From NCBI RefSeq assembly GCF_029893325.1, contig NZ_JARXWL010000016.1:1-64000 (forward strand): a stretch of 64,000 nt of DNA, read 5' to 3'. The stretch is from Enterococcus sp. PF1-24. GTDB lineage: Bacteria; Bacillota; Bacilli; Lactobacillales; Enterococcaceae. The position numbers and the translations under genes were made by a program. Shown piece by piece: positions 46,628 to 52,881 of this stretch (positions within the stretch are counted from its first letter, which is position 1; each line of letters starts with the position of its first letter). The notes under the pieces were generated by a model that worked only from the letters and a program-made list of their open reading frames with translations, was not told the origin of the DNA and made no database searches.

Positions 46628-47458
46628 ATGAATCTATTAGACGGATTGCCAAAGGAAGTAGCAAACAGCCTTATTGAAAAATCTCATGGAATACTTGAAA
46701 CTGATGAATTTTGCGAGTTGCACCCGAGATATAAAAAGATGTTACGTCCGGACGGTGAAACAGTTTGCCCTGTTTGCTACAGGGAAAGACGAGATAAGAT
46801 TGTTGCTAATGAGAAGTCAAAAGAATACTACACTAATACGGTGGACGGAAAACGGCAATATTTGTATGAAGAAAGCATTGTATCCAACAAACTAATCTTT
46901 GACAAAGGCTTGAAAGAGTTTGAAGAAAGGTCAGATTTAGAAAAAGGGCTTAAAGAAAAATCCAAACGACTAATTCAGCCTTTAGCAAGCCTTGAACCAG
47001 TTACCGTTTATTTGCAAGGAAATGCCGGCACAGGTAAAAGCCATTTAGCCATGGCGATGTTGAAGAATGCTAATCAGCTCTCTAAAGGCAATCGCTGCTT
47101 GTTTGTTAACTTCCCTACTTTGCAACAAAGAATTAGAGCTAGCTATGATAACAAGTATGCGGAAGATTCGGAATCAGTTTATATAAACAAAATGGTTGGG
47201 GCTAGCATATTAGTATTAGACGACATCGCAAACGAAGTAAACCCTAGTAACCTACAAGGCAGGGTATCCGACTTTTCAGCAAGAATCTTGTATGCGGTAA
47301 TGGAAGCTAGAGCAGAATCTAAGCCAACGATTATAACGAGTAACATCGCATGGGAAGAATTGCAAAAGCTGCTTGACCCAAGAGTTGTTTCAAGAATGAG
47401 CCATCGCTTAACGCTGATTAGTTTTGATAAGGTGTCAGATAAGCGAAAAGGTAAATAA
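46628..47458 (+). CDS. DnaC/DnaI-like helicase loader ATPase
   Basis: This 276-residue AAA+ protein has a Cys pair region near the N-terminus (CELHP, CPVCYRERR, about 28-60), Walker A QGNAGTGKSHLA (about 134-145) and Walker B SILVLDDIANE (about 193-203). It should load the host replicative helicase at the origin marked by the previous gene. AAGGAGG precedes the start. Confidence 0.9.
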   Translation: MNLLDGLPKEVANSLIEKSHGILETDEFCELHPRYKKMLRPDGETVCPVCYRERRDKIVANEKSKEYYTNTVDGKRQYLYEESIVSNKLIFDKGLKEFEERSDLEKGLKEKSKRLIQPLASLEPVTVYLQGNAGTGKSHLAMAMLKNANQLSKGNRCLFVNFPTLQQRIRASYDNKYAEDSESVYINKMVGASILVLDDIANEVNPSNLQGRVSDFSARILYAVMEARAESKPTIITSNIAWEELQKLLDPRVVSRMSHRLTLISFDKVSDKRKGK

Positions 47459-48219
47459 TTTTAGAGCAAATATATTTAATAGCGATTCTAGGCTAACAGT
47501 AAGCGTTCAGAACGTATGTTCTTTCGTTTGTGATAAAATATATACACGAAAGCTAAAAAGGCTACAGTGACAAATTAGGGCGGTTAAATGCAATCAGGGT
47601 TTAAGAAGCAAGCTAAACAATGAAAGTAAAACTATTTAAAACAGGTCGTTCAGAACGATATGTTTTTAGAAAATGAATATCCGCTGAATCGTAGAACGAA
47701 TAGGAGCCGTTAAAAATGACGAGTCTTAAAAATTTAACCGAGAGCAAAATTGCGCTGAGCTCAAAAGTTAACGCCCACAAAGATGTGGTGGTTAAGCACG
47801 TATTGCAAAAATGCTGAGAAATGCTAAGGTTAGCACGCATTATAGAATTGTTGACATTAAAAAGTTAACCCGTGTTAACCTTATGCTTTTATAGCTAAAA
47901 ATGTAACTGTTAATAGCAGGGCAGAAGCAGGTTCGTAGATTAAGAAATCAAAAATCCTCGTTGTCACCTGCAGGTGTTAACGATAAAAAGCAAGTAATTG
48001 ACGGTGTGATTCTTCTCTTACACAAACATCGCTTTTCAACTTTTTTGTAAAAGAGAAACTGGAAAGGTTTTGGAAAGGTATTTAAACCTGTAGAAATGAG
48101 ATTATGACTAGGTAAACAATAGATAAGGTTTTGATAAGGTGATTTAGTTAAACCGCCACAGTTTTGTGGACGTTAATTATTTGTGGGTATATAAGAAATT
48201 TGAAAAGGTGGTGAAAAAA
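47459..48219. other. 760-bp noncoding region rich in repeats (regulatory or origin region)
   Basis: No convincing gene is present. It holds GAACGTATGTTC (47510-47521, SOS-box-like), a duplicated CGTTCAGAACG block (47504 and 47643), three to four about 33-bp hairpin units (47706-47840), two GTTAAC palindromes near 47870-47890, a hairpin at 48010-48060 and four 11-bp iterons (48061-48143). It is probably a control or replication region of the island. Confidence 0.6.
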
Positions 48220-48540
48220 ATGATTGAATTAACAATTATTGAACAATCGGTATTGGAATTATTACCAAAAGGAATTGAACGTAAAACTAAAACATCAGAA
48301 ATTAGTAAGTTAGTTGATTTATCTCAACGAGAAGTTTTTGCGGTGATTCAAAGCCTTAGAAGTAAAGGTATCCCCGTTTTAGCTTCACGAGGTGTAAATA
48401 GTGGTTTATACATCGCAATTAGCCAAGATGAGCTTAGCAATGGTTTACGAGCGTTCAAGAGCCAACAACAAAGCATGAGTGAAACAATCGGATACTTGGA
48501 AAATGCGGACGTTGAACATTGGCATGAACACATAGCTTAA
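48220..48540 (+). CDS. Winged-helix satellite protein
   Basis: This 106-residue protein has a winged-helix-like domain (TIIEQSVLELLPKGIERKTKTSEISKLVDLSQREVFAVIQSLRSKGIPVLASR). The ATG at 48220 follows AAAGGTGG and is preferred over 48166. It lies just after the 11-bp iterons and may bind them. Confidence 0.75.
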   Translation: MIELTIIEQSVLELLPKGIERKTKTSEISKLVDLSQREVFAVIQSLRSKGIPVLASRGVNSGLYIAISQDELSNGLRAFKSQQQSMSETIGYLENADVEHWHEHIA

Positions 48541-48679
48541 AAATGGTGGAAAAAGGTGGATTCTTTTGCTAGTGAGTGCCTGACTATAGCGCCACAAACG
48601 AAAAGAAATATTTTTTTAGGGTAATTATACCCGAATGAATTAAAATGCCTTATACGGGCTTACAGAGAGGAAAAAACAA

Positions 48680-48997
48680 ATGAATAATTTAGAACTAGAT
48701 AACATGAAAAATCGAATCACTGAGAATTTACAGAAAGCTTTTGACAATGGACTTGAAGAAAATAAATTGTTGATTGCGGAAGCTTCGGCAGATTTAGAAG
48801 AATTACAAGAAAAAGTTTATGGTACATCGCCGGCTACTGTTGCAAGTTTAATCAAAGATTTATACGAACTGGCTTCTGCTACAAATATTACCAGTAAAGA
48901 AACTGGCAACTCTATTACGGTTGATGATTTTCAAGAAATGATTTATTTAAAGGTTGAGTTATTGGCAGAAATGTTAGGGATTGACTTAGAAAATTAG
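48680..48997 (+). CDS. Hypothetical satellite protein, 105 residues
   Basis: Acidic and helical (NRITENLQKAFDNGLEENKLLIAEASADLEELQEKVYG). AGAGAGGA precedes the ATG. A hairpin AGGGTA...TACCC (48618-48632) followed by GAATGAA lies upstream, like the one before the gene at 44932. A weak terminator hairpin follows at 49010-49047. Not recognised. Confidence 0.68.
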   Translation: MNNLELDNMKNRITENLQKAFDNGLEENKLLIAEASADLEELQEKVYGTSPATVASLIKDLYELASATNITSKETGNSITVDDFQEMIYLKVELLAEMLGIDLEN

Positions 48998-49350
48998 AAC
49001 TTTATGCGATGATGAAGCTGAGGGGATACTTCCTTTCGGCTTTTTTGTGAGTAAAAATACGATATAACTTATTTAGAGATTTTAGAGGTCTTAAAAAAGT
49101 GGAAGAAGCAGTTAACGCCAAAATTGGTGAGTCCTAAAAATTACGAGGTAGCTTAGTGAGGTTTTGGGGAGGTAAAAAGCTTGTTGGTGATTTTGAATGT
49201 AATAAACGAACCCCTAGTTAGTTAATTATGGGCTTTTAAATATTCTAGTTACAAGTTGGCTAAAATAAAAAAGGCACCTTCTAAAAGGTACCTTAAGCCG
49301 AGTAATCGCCTAACTATAGTTATCCGCCAAATAATTATAGCATACTAGGA
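48998..49350. other. 350-bp noncoding stretch in the island
   Basis: It holds a weak terminator near 49010-49047, one 33-bp-type hairpin unit around GCCAAAATTGGTGAGTCC (from 49116), and an imperfect hairpin AAGGCACC/GGTACCTT near 49270-49295. No open frame is supported. Confidence 0.55.
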
Positions 49351-49740
49351 GTGATTATTATAACTTCATGTAAGAATTGCAATATTAAGAATCTAAAAAA
49401 GATATTGAGTGTATACCGTAGCTTAGCGCGTATGACTGGTAGATTTTATAGCTTAGAAGAATTAATCATCGCAGAAACTGGGAATGCTGTAACGACCGAA
49501 CAAATCAATGATAACCAAAAAGAAGTGAATCAAGAATGCGATGCGATTATAAAAGCGTGGCAAGCCATAGAAAGCGAGATAGATAGAGCAGTATTATTTT
49601 ATTCGTACTTCGATAAAGAAAGCCATAGCGTAAAAGAAATAACATTTATGTTAAATTGCTCTCGGCGGACTATTGAACGATACAAGCAACGAGCAGTTAT
49701 TGAGTTTGGCAAGTTTTATGAAAATGGCGCTTTATCATAA
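49351..49740 (+). CDS. ArpU/RinA-like late transcription regulator
   Basis: This protein of about 125-129 residues ends in a sigma-region-4-like HTH (SHSVKEITFMLNCSRRTIERYKQRAVIEFGKFY). ArpU- and RinA-type proteins activate phage late operons. The start is uncertain: AGGAG overlaps the GTG at 49351, and an ATT at 49354 or 49357 would be spaced better. It could act on the promoter before the TerS-like gene. Confidence 0.72.
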   Translation: MIIITSCKNCNIKNLKKILSVYRSLARMTGRFYSLEELIIAETGNAVTTEQINDNQKEVNQECDAIIKAWQAIESEIDRAVLFYSYFDKESHSVKEITFMLNCSRRTIERYKQRAVIEFGKFYENGALS

Positions 49741-49755
49741 CGGTAGTTTTGATAA

Positions 49756-49785
49756 CAAAAAAAGGAGCATGATAGCCATACTCCT
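49756..49785 (-). terminator. Terminator of the HicB-like gene
   Basis: AGGAG(C)ATG pairs with CAT(A)CTCCT, and seven T follow on the minus strand. Confidence 0.6.
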
Positions 49786-50236
49786 AAATAGAATCTATCC
49801 TTTTTTCAGCAATAGCTTCAGTCAGCGTTTTAGAGAAATTAAGGTGCATTTCTTTCCCTAATGAATCAGCCCATTTGGGAATTGTTAAAGTTTTCTTGAT
49901 TGGTTCCTGACTACCTAGATATTGTGACACATCAACGCTAACCATTGAAATAAACGACTTTTCTGGGTCGAAAACTAGTTCATCATCATCATCTTTAAAT
50001 GGATTATTTTCTATTAAGGATAACGATGAAATCAACGAAGGTTTAGGGATAGGCTTATTAGATTCAATCAAACCAGAAATAACCAAACCTAACCAATCGG
50101 AAGCCATTGCCATAGCGTCATTAAGGTTTTCTCCTTGAGTTGCAGAATGCTCAAAATCAGGAAAATGAATGATAAAAGGAATTTCCTTATCTTCGATATC
50201 TTGATAATAGAATAATGCTGGATACGTCACTAGCAT
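49784..50236 (-). CDS. HicB-like protein without a HicA partner
   Basis: This 150-residue protein has an N-terminal HicB/UPF0150 domain (YPALFYYQDIEDKEIPFIIHFPDFEHSATQGENLNDAMAMASDWLGLVI) and a C-terminal segment that could be a ribbon-helix-helix (KKTLTIPKWADSLGKEMHLNFSKTLTEAI). GAAAGGAC precedes the ATG. No HicA-sized frame adjoins it, so it probably works as a solitary regulator. Confidence 0.82.
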   Translation of the reverse strand: MLVTYPALFYYQDIEDKEIPFIIHFPDFEHSATQGENLNDAMAMASDWLGLVISGLIESNKPIPKPSLISSLSLIENNPFKDDDDELVFDPEKSFISMVSVDVSQYLGSQEPIKKTLTIPKWADSLGKEMHLNFSKTLTEAIAEKRIDSI

Positions 50237-50352
50237 AATAAATCAGTCCTTTCCACTATTTAGTTAAATTAAACATTTTTATATTGTACACGTGCGATAC
50301 GTATTAGTCAATAGTTTTTCCGAAGTATTTTACTTAAAAAGAATGTATGATG

Positions 50353-50497
50353 TTAGCAATGGTTAGCAAAATTGAACCCTAGTAAAACCTAGTATAATTT
50401 GTGTGTGCGATGCCCGTAATTATTTACTTACAACAGCCTAGCAAAACCTAGCTTAAATCCAATAACCGAAGTACATCGCTTATCATTCTAAACCTAG
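50353..50497. promoter_or_regulatory. CCTAG repeat cluster and putative late promoter
   Basis: CCTAG occurs at 50378, 50388, 50437, 50447 and 50493, in pairs spaced 10 bp within AACCTAGYAAAA contexts. TTGAAC (50372-50377) and TATAAT (50393-50398) bracket the first pair with a 15-bp spacer. GTTAGCAA is repeated at 50353 and 50363. A regulator such as the ArpU-like protein may bind here. Confidence 0.5.
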
Positions 50498-50502
50498 TAA
50501 TC

Positions 50503-50769
50503 ATGCTTAAATGCTACGATAAGAGGGTGCAAAAGGTTGCACACAAAATTGAAAAGGTTGCACACAAAAAAAAGTTGCAACCAGTTACAGATAATGATGA
50601 GCTGACAGAGAAGCAAAAGCTGTTCTGTCTGTACTTCCTAGACGGTTTCAACGCAACTAAGGCTTACAAGAGAGCTTACCAATGCGATTACAACACGGCT
50701 AAGTCAGAGGGGAGCAGGAACCTTGCGAAACCCAACATAAAAAAAGAAATACATAGGCTAATTAAATAG
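50503..50769 (+). CDS. Short small-terminase-like protein (TerS N-terminal part only)
   Basis: This 88-residue protein has the start of a Terminase_2-type small subunit (LTEKQKLFCLYFLDGFNATKAYKRAYQCDYNTAKSEGSRNLAKPNIKKEI), the DNA-binding HTH, but lacks the oligomerisation part; full TerS is usually well over 130 residues. No good ribosome site precedes the ATG. A 21-bp tandem repeat encodes KVAHKIE-KVAHKKK. In satellites TerS redirects helper packaging; this stub may be degenerate or an interfering form. Confidence 0.65.
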   Translation: MLKCYDKRVQKVAHKIEKVAHKKKLQPVTDNDELTEKQKLFCLYFLDGFNATKAYKRAYQCDYNTAKSEGSRNLAKPNIKKEIHRLIK

Positions 50770-50888
50770 TTAGTGATTAAGCGGACTATGGTAAATCCTT
50801 GTATTTGATGTTTGGAAATGTTCGGAAATTTGAAGTTGCTAATCATTGGTTAAAAAAATTATGGTAACAAATGCTAGCATAATAGGAG

Positions 50889-51024
50889 AGAGCAAAATTG
50901 CGCAGTCTTACTTTAACTAGAGCCAAAAATGGCTTGAGTGAATATTTTAGCTAAACACAAAAATGTGATGAGTGAATAATTTGACGAATCCAAAATAGGC
51001 TCGGTTGAGTATTCAAAAACTCGG
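50889..51024. repeat. Array of about 33-bp degenerate hairpin units
   Basis: Units begin near 50890, 50920, 50955 and 50987 with cores GAGCAAAATTGCGC, GAGCCAAAAATGGCTTGAG, ACACAAAAATGTGATGAG and ATCCAAAATAGGCTCGG. Each has short complementary arms around an A-rich loop, then GAGTGAATA-like bases. The same core is seen at 47742 and 49116. Confidence 0.65.
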
Positions 51025-51072
51025 AAAAAGATTGGGTGTGAAAAAATTAACGCTCTGCTAGCAAAATATAAC

Positions 51073-51252
51073 CTATACTAATTCCTTTTTACGTTCAGCA
51101 ATTAATCCCTCTAATTCGGCGATGTCATCTAAGGTTGCTTGCTTTCTAATAAATGAGCGAGAAGTTGAACGATTACGCAAATATTTAGCGTGTTCTTTAT
51201 TCTTTTCTTGCCAACGTTTATTAGCTTCAGTTTGTCTATTTTTTTCGGTCAT
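51073..51252 (-). CDS. Hypothetical helical satellite protein, 59 residues
   Basis: Highly charged (MTEKNRQTEANKRWQEKNKE...LDDIAELEGLIAERKKELV), probably a helical DNA- or RNA-binding protein. GAGGTG lies 9 bases upstream of the ATG at 51252. Not recognised beyond being common in phage-type elements. Confidence 0.7.
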   Translation of the reverse strand: MTEKNRQTEANKRWQEKNKEHAKYLRNRSTSRSFIRKQATLDDIAELEGLIAERKKELV

Positions 51253-51254
51253 AC

Positions 51255-51283
51255 TTAACACCTCGATTTAATTATGCTATAAT
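51255..51283 (+). promoter_or_regulatory. Promoter of the antisense RNA
   Basis: TTAACA (51255-51260) and TATAAT (51278-51283, extended by TGC) are 17 bp apart and face right, with no gene downstream but a terminator 95 bp later. Confidence 0.75.
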
Positions 51284-51289
51284 ACAAGT

Positions 51290-51381
51290 GAAGCCAGAGC
51301 CGTTAAAGACGGTGGCAGGAATTAATTAGTTATGATAACCATCTTAAACCGGCCAAAGTTTATAAGATGGTTATTTTTTTG
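51290..51381 (+). ncRNA. Antisense RNA antitoxin (RatA-like) of a type I system
   Basis: A roughly 92-nt transcript is predicted from the promoter at 51255-51283 to a strong terminator (ATAACCATCTTA 51335-51346 with TAAGATGGTTAT 51363-51374, then seven T). It also contains GCCA-CCGT...ACGG-TGGC as a second hairpin. Its 3' end overlaps the end of the toxin frame on the other strand, so it would base-pair with the 3' part of the toxin mRNA. Confidence 0.75.
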
Positions 51382-51454
51382 TGTTATCGTCTTTGAGTGT
51401 TAAGACTAACATTGCAAAAGCAATCATTAAGCTTAACGTTTCAAAAACAGACAC
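51371..51454 (-). CDS. Type I toxin peptide, TxpA/Fst-like ('putative holin-like toxin')
   Basis: GTG at 51454 with AAAGGAG 8 bases upstream encodes 27 residues: V/MSVFETLSLMIAFAMLVLTL followed by KDDNTKK. The single hydrophobic helix and charged tail match the small membrane toxins annotated as putative holin-like toxins in Bacillota. The stop codon lies inside the terminator stem of the convergent RNA, as in txpA/ratA. It would depolarise the membrane if its mRNA outlived the antisense RNA. Confidence 0.85.
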   Translation of the reverse strand: MSVFETLSLMIAFAMLVLTLKDDNTKK

Positions 51455-51527
51455 ATTCGGCGCTCCTTTCTTTAGGATAATGACTTACTTTCATAAGCAC
51501 CACCTCACTTCTCTAGCTTACATATTC

Positions 51528-51556
51528 ATTATACTATAGATAGTATCGGCTTGCAA
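51528..51556 (-). promoter_or_regulatory. Promoter of the type I toxin
   Basis: TTGCAA (51551-51556) and TATAAT (51528-51533) on the minus strand are exactly 17 bp apart, with a leader of about 65 bases before the toxin start. Confidence 0.8.
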
Positions 51557-51584
51557 TAGTTTTTTTATAAAGGAGGTGGGAATT

Positions 51585-51836
51585 GTGAGAAAAAACCGAA
51601 GATTTGCTAAAGAGGATTTTCTAGCTATGATAGCCATTAGTACTTTATTAGTCATAATTATAACTTTTATGGAACATACTAATCCAGAAAGCTTCATGAC
51701 AAAACTTTTGAGAAATTCTGCTGAGTTCATTTTTGTTCCAGTGTTTATTGCCAATGCAATTATATATTTGGAAAAATACTATAAACTTACGAATCAATTT
51801 GAAGATGATACAAATGAAAATAACGCCCCACGTTAG
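51585..51836 (+). CDS. Small two-helix membrane protein at the right end of the island
   Basis: This 83-residue protein has membrane segments about 13-31 (FLAMIAISTLLVIIITFM) and 49-67 (FIFVPVFIANAIIYLEKYY). GTG at 51585 follows AAAGGAGG by 8 bases. The last codons and stop coincide with AACGCCCCACGTTAG (51822-51836), the inverted copy of the repeat core near int. Not recognised. Confidence 0.72.
   Translation: MRKNRRFAKEDFLAMIAISTLLVIIITFMEHTNPESFMTKLLRNSAEFIFVPVFIANAIIYLEKYYKLTNQFEDDTNENNAPR
51822..51836. repeat. Inverted copy of the 15-bp core of the 34-bp repeat
   Basis: AACGCCCCACGTTAG is the exact reverse complement of CTAACGTGGGGCGTT at 40896-40910 near the left end. It is a possible recombination-accessory (Xis-type) or regulator site. 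Confidence 0.7.
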
Positions 51837-51847
51837 ACGAGAATTTT

Positions 51848-51873
51848 TTGACCTCGATTTTGACTCCGGATGA
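51848..51873. other. Right arm-type integrase site
   Basis: TTGACCTCGATTTTGACTCC plus GGATGA matches the left pair at 39701-39726, in the same orientation. Confidence 0.6.
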
Positions 51874-51971
51874 TATTAATTTTATGAAATTCAATGAACT
51901 ATTATGTTGATATTTTATGGATAAAATACAAATTAGATGTGTTAATTGATACAGTGAAATCAATTCTTTAC

Positions 51972-51990
51972 TCATGTCAGAAGAAGAATA
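51972..51990. other. attR core of the phage satellite
   Basis: TCATGTCAGAAGAAGAATA is identical to attL, followed by the original yrzB stop (TAA) and its terminator. Confidence 0.92.
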
Positions 51991-52005
51991 ATTTTAAAAA
52001 ATGAG

Positions 52006-52039
52006 CTAAGCCCTTGATGAATAGGGGCTTAGTTTTTTT
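52006..52039 (+). terminator. Original terminator of ireB-ruvX-yrzB, displaced by the island
   Basis: CTAAGCCC pairs with GGGGCTTAG, then seven T. It lies 16 bp past attR. Confidence 0.85.
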
Positions 52040-52116
52040 ATTCACCATTTTTCAATCTTCCTCCTCATGTTATAATCAAAGCAAATAATATAAAGAGATG
52101 AATGGTGAGGGGGATT

Positions 52117-52572
52117 ATGATGAAATTTAAGTGTTATCTTTTATTAATCGGTGTTTTATGTACTTTAAGTGGTTGTGTGCATTTCAATTTCCGAGTGACT
52201 AAGCATCTTTCACCAGAATCATCTGAAACAGCAGATTCCATTGAAATAGTTGAGGAAGCTGATGTGATTTATATTGATGAAATAGATTCTGAAATTTGGG
52301 AAAGCATTGTTTTACAAGTTTGTCAGTTGCAGTCAATCAAGCGCGAACAAATGAAAATTGAAATCTTCACCAGTGAAGATTATAGGAATAGAGAAGTTTG
52401 GGTGGCTAAATGTACTTTAGAAAATTATGAAAAAACTTATTTTTACTATGATAAAGCTAGTTCTAAAGTAAAACAAATCAGTGAAGCTGATTATAAAAAA
52501 GAGCTAGCAATAGTAACTACCTTAAACGTACAACCTGAAATTCCTTTATATGAAGAAAACCACTTAAAATAA
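52117..52572 (+). CDS. Lipoprotein of unknown function
   Basis: This 151-residue protein has a short lipoprotein signal, with lipobox LSGC at about 16-19 (LLIGVLCTLSGCVHF). The mature part is acidic and not recognised (SEIWESIVLQVCQLQSIKREQMKIEIFTSEDYRNREVWVAKCTLENY). GAGGGGG precedes the ATG pair at 52117/52120. Confidence 0.8.
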   Translation: MMKFKCYLLLIGVLCTLSGCVHFNFRVTKHLSPESSETADSIEIVEEADVIYIDEIDSEIWESIVLQVCQLQSIKREQMKIEIFTSEDYRNREVWVAKCTLENYEKTYFYYDKASSKVKQISEADYKKELAIVTTLNVQPEIPLYEENHLK

Positions 52573-52613
52573 TTTCAAATTTTGTTTAGAGTGAGTTTAG
52601 ATTTTTGATTCCT

Positions 52614-52628
52614 TGATAATAATTATTC
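52614..52628. promoter_or_regulatory. Fur-like 7-1-7 box upstream of the hydrogenase region
   Basis: TGATAATAATTATTC matches TGATAATNATTATCA at 13 of 15 positions. A terminator separates it from the hydrogenase promoter, so its target is unclear. Confidence 0.4.
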
Positions 52629-52706
52629 TAATTTGCGTTTTTTTTAATAAGTTTTTTATTGAACGACTTGAAAAAAAGTAGTGAAATGCGCTAAATAGTG
52701 GATTGA

Positions 52707-52748
52707 AACTGATTTTTTCTATTTTTTTTAGAAAAAATCAGTTTTTTT
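52707..52748 (+). terminator. Terminator insulating the hydrogenase promoter
   Basis: A 15-bp perfect stem (52707-52721 with 52729-52743) is followed by T to 52748. It lies about 135 bp past the lipoprotein gene. Confidence 0.85.
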
Positions 52749-52859
52749 GTTGGATTTTTCACAAAAAGCAATTAATATTTGTTATAATCTACTTGTTGGA
52801 TGGAAGCGTTTGAATTTACGGATGTCGCGATAATTAGTACTTATTAATAATGATTATTA
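52747..52859 (+). promoter_or_regulatory. Hydrogenase promoter with Rex-like, cre-like and FUR-family sites
   Basis: The extended -10 TGTTATAAT has its box at 52783-52788. The -35 region is covered by an 18-bp Rex-like site (52747-52764) with a perfect right half TTCACAA and a 4/7 left half. TGGAAGCGTTTGAA (52801-52814), just after the start site, is cre-like. The palindrome TAATAATGATTATTA (52845-52859), just before the ribosome site, resembles Fur/PerR boxes (13 of 15 to each consensus). Confidence 0.55.
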
Positions 52860-52881
52860 TTAAAGGAGCGTGAAACAGCAA

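Larger units (their letters stand above)
39640..51990. mobile_element. Integrated phage satellite (PICI-like), 12.35 kb
   Basis: The element is bounded by the 19-bp repeat and carries integrase, CI-like repressor, divergent early genes, BRO antirepressor, excisionase-like protein, replisome organizer, DnaC-like loader, ArpU-like regulator and a short TerS. It has no portal, capsid, tail or lysis genes. Size, gene order and content fit phage-inducible chromosomal islands of Gram-positive bacteria. It could also be a decayed prophage, but the tidy ends and intact control region argue against that. Confidence 0.85.

Noticed and set aside
47613-47840. 75-codon minus-strand open frame in the noncoding island region
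   Set aside because: No ribosome site, no recognisable protein, and it lies over the hairpin units and SOS-like repeats.
49784-50236. Complete HicAB toxin-antitoxin pair
   Set aside because: Neither side of the HicB-like gene has room or a frame for a HicA toxin.
50889-51024. CRISPR-like array of about 33-bp units
   Set aside because: The units are degenerate along their whole length, with no constant repeat alternating with unique spacers.
39640-51990. Intact prophage
   Set aside because: No portal, capsid, tail, large terminase or lysis gene is present, and the size and gene order fit a satellite.
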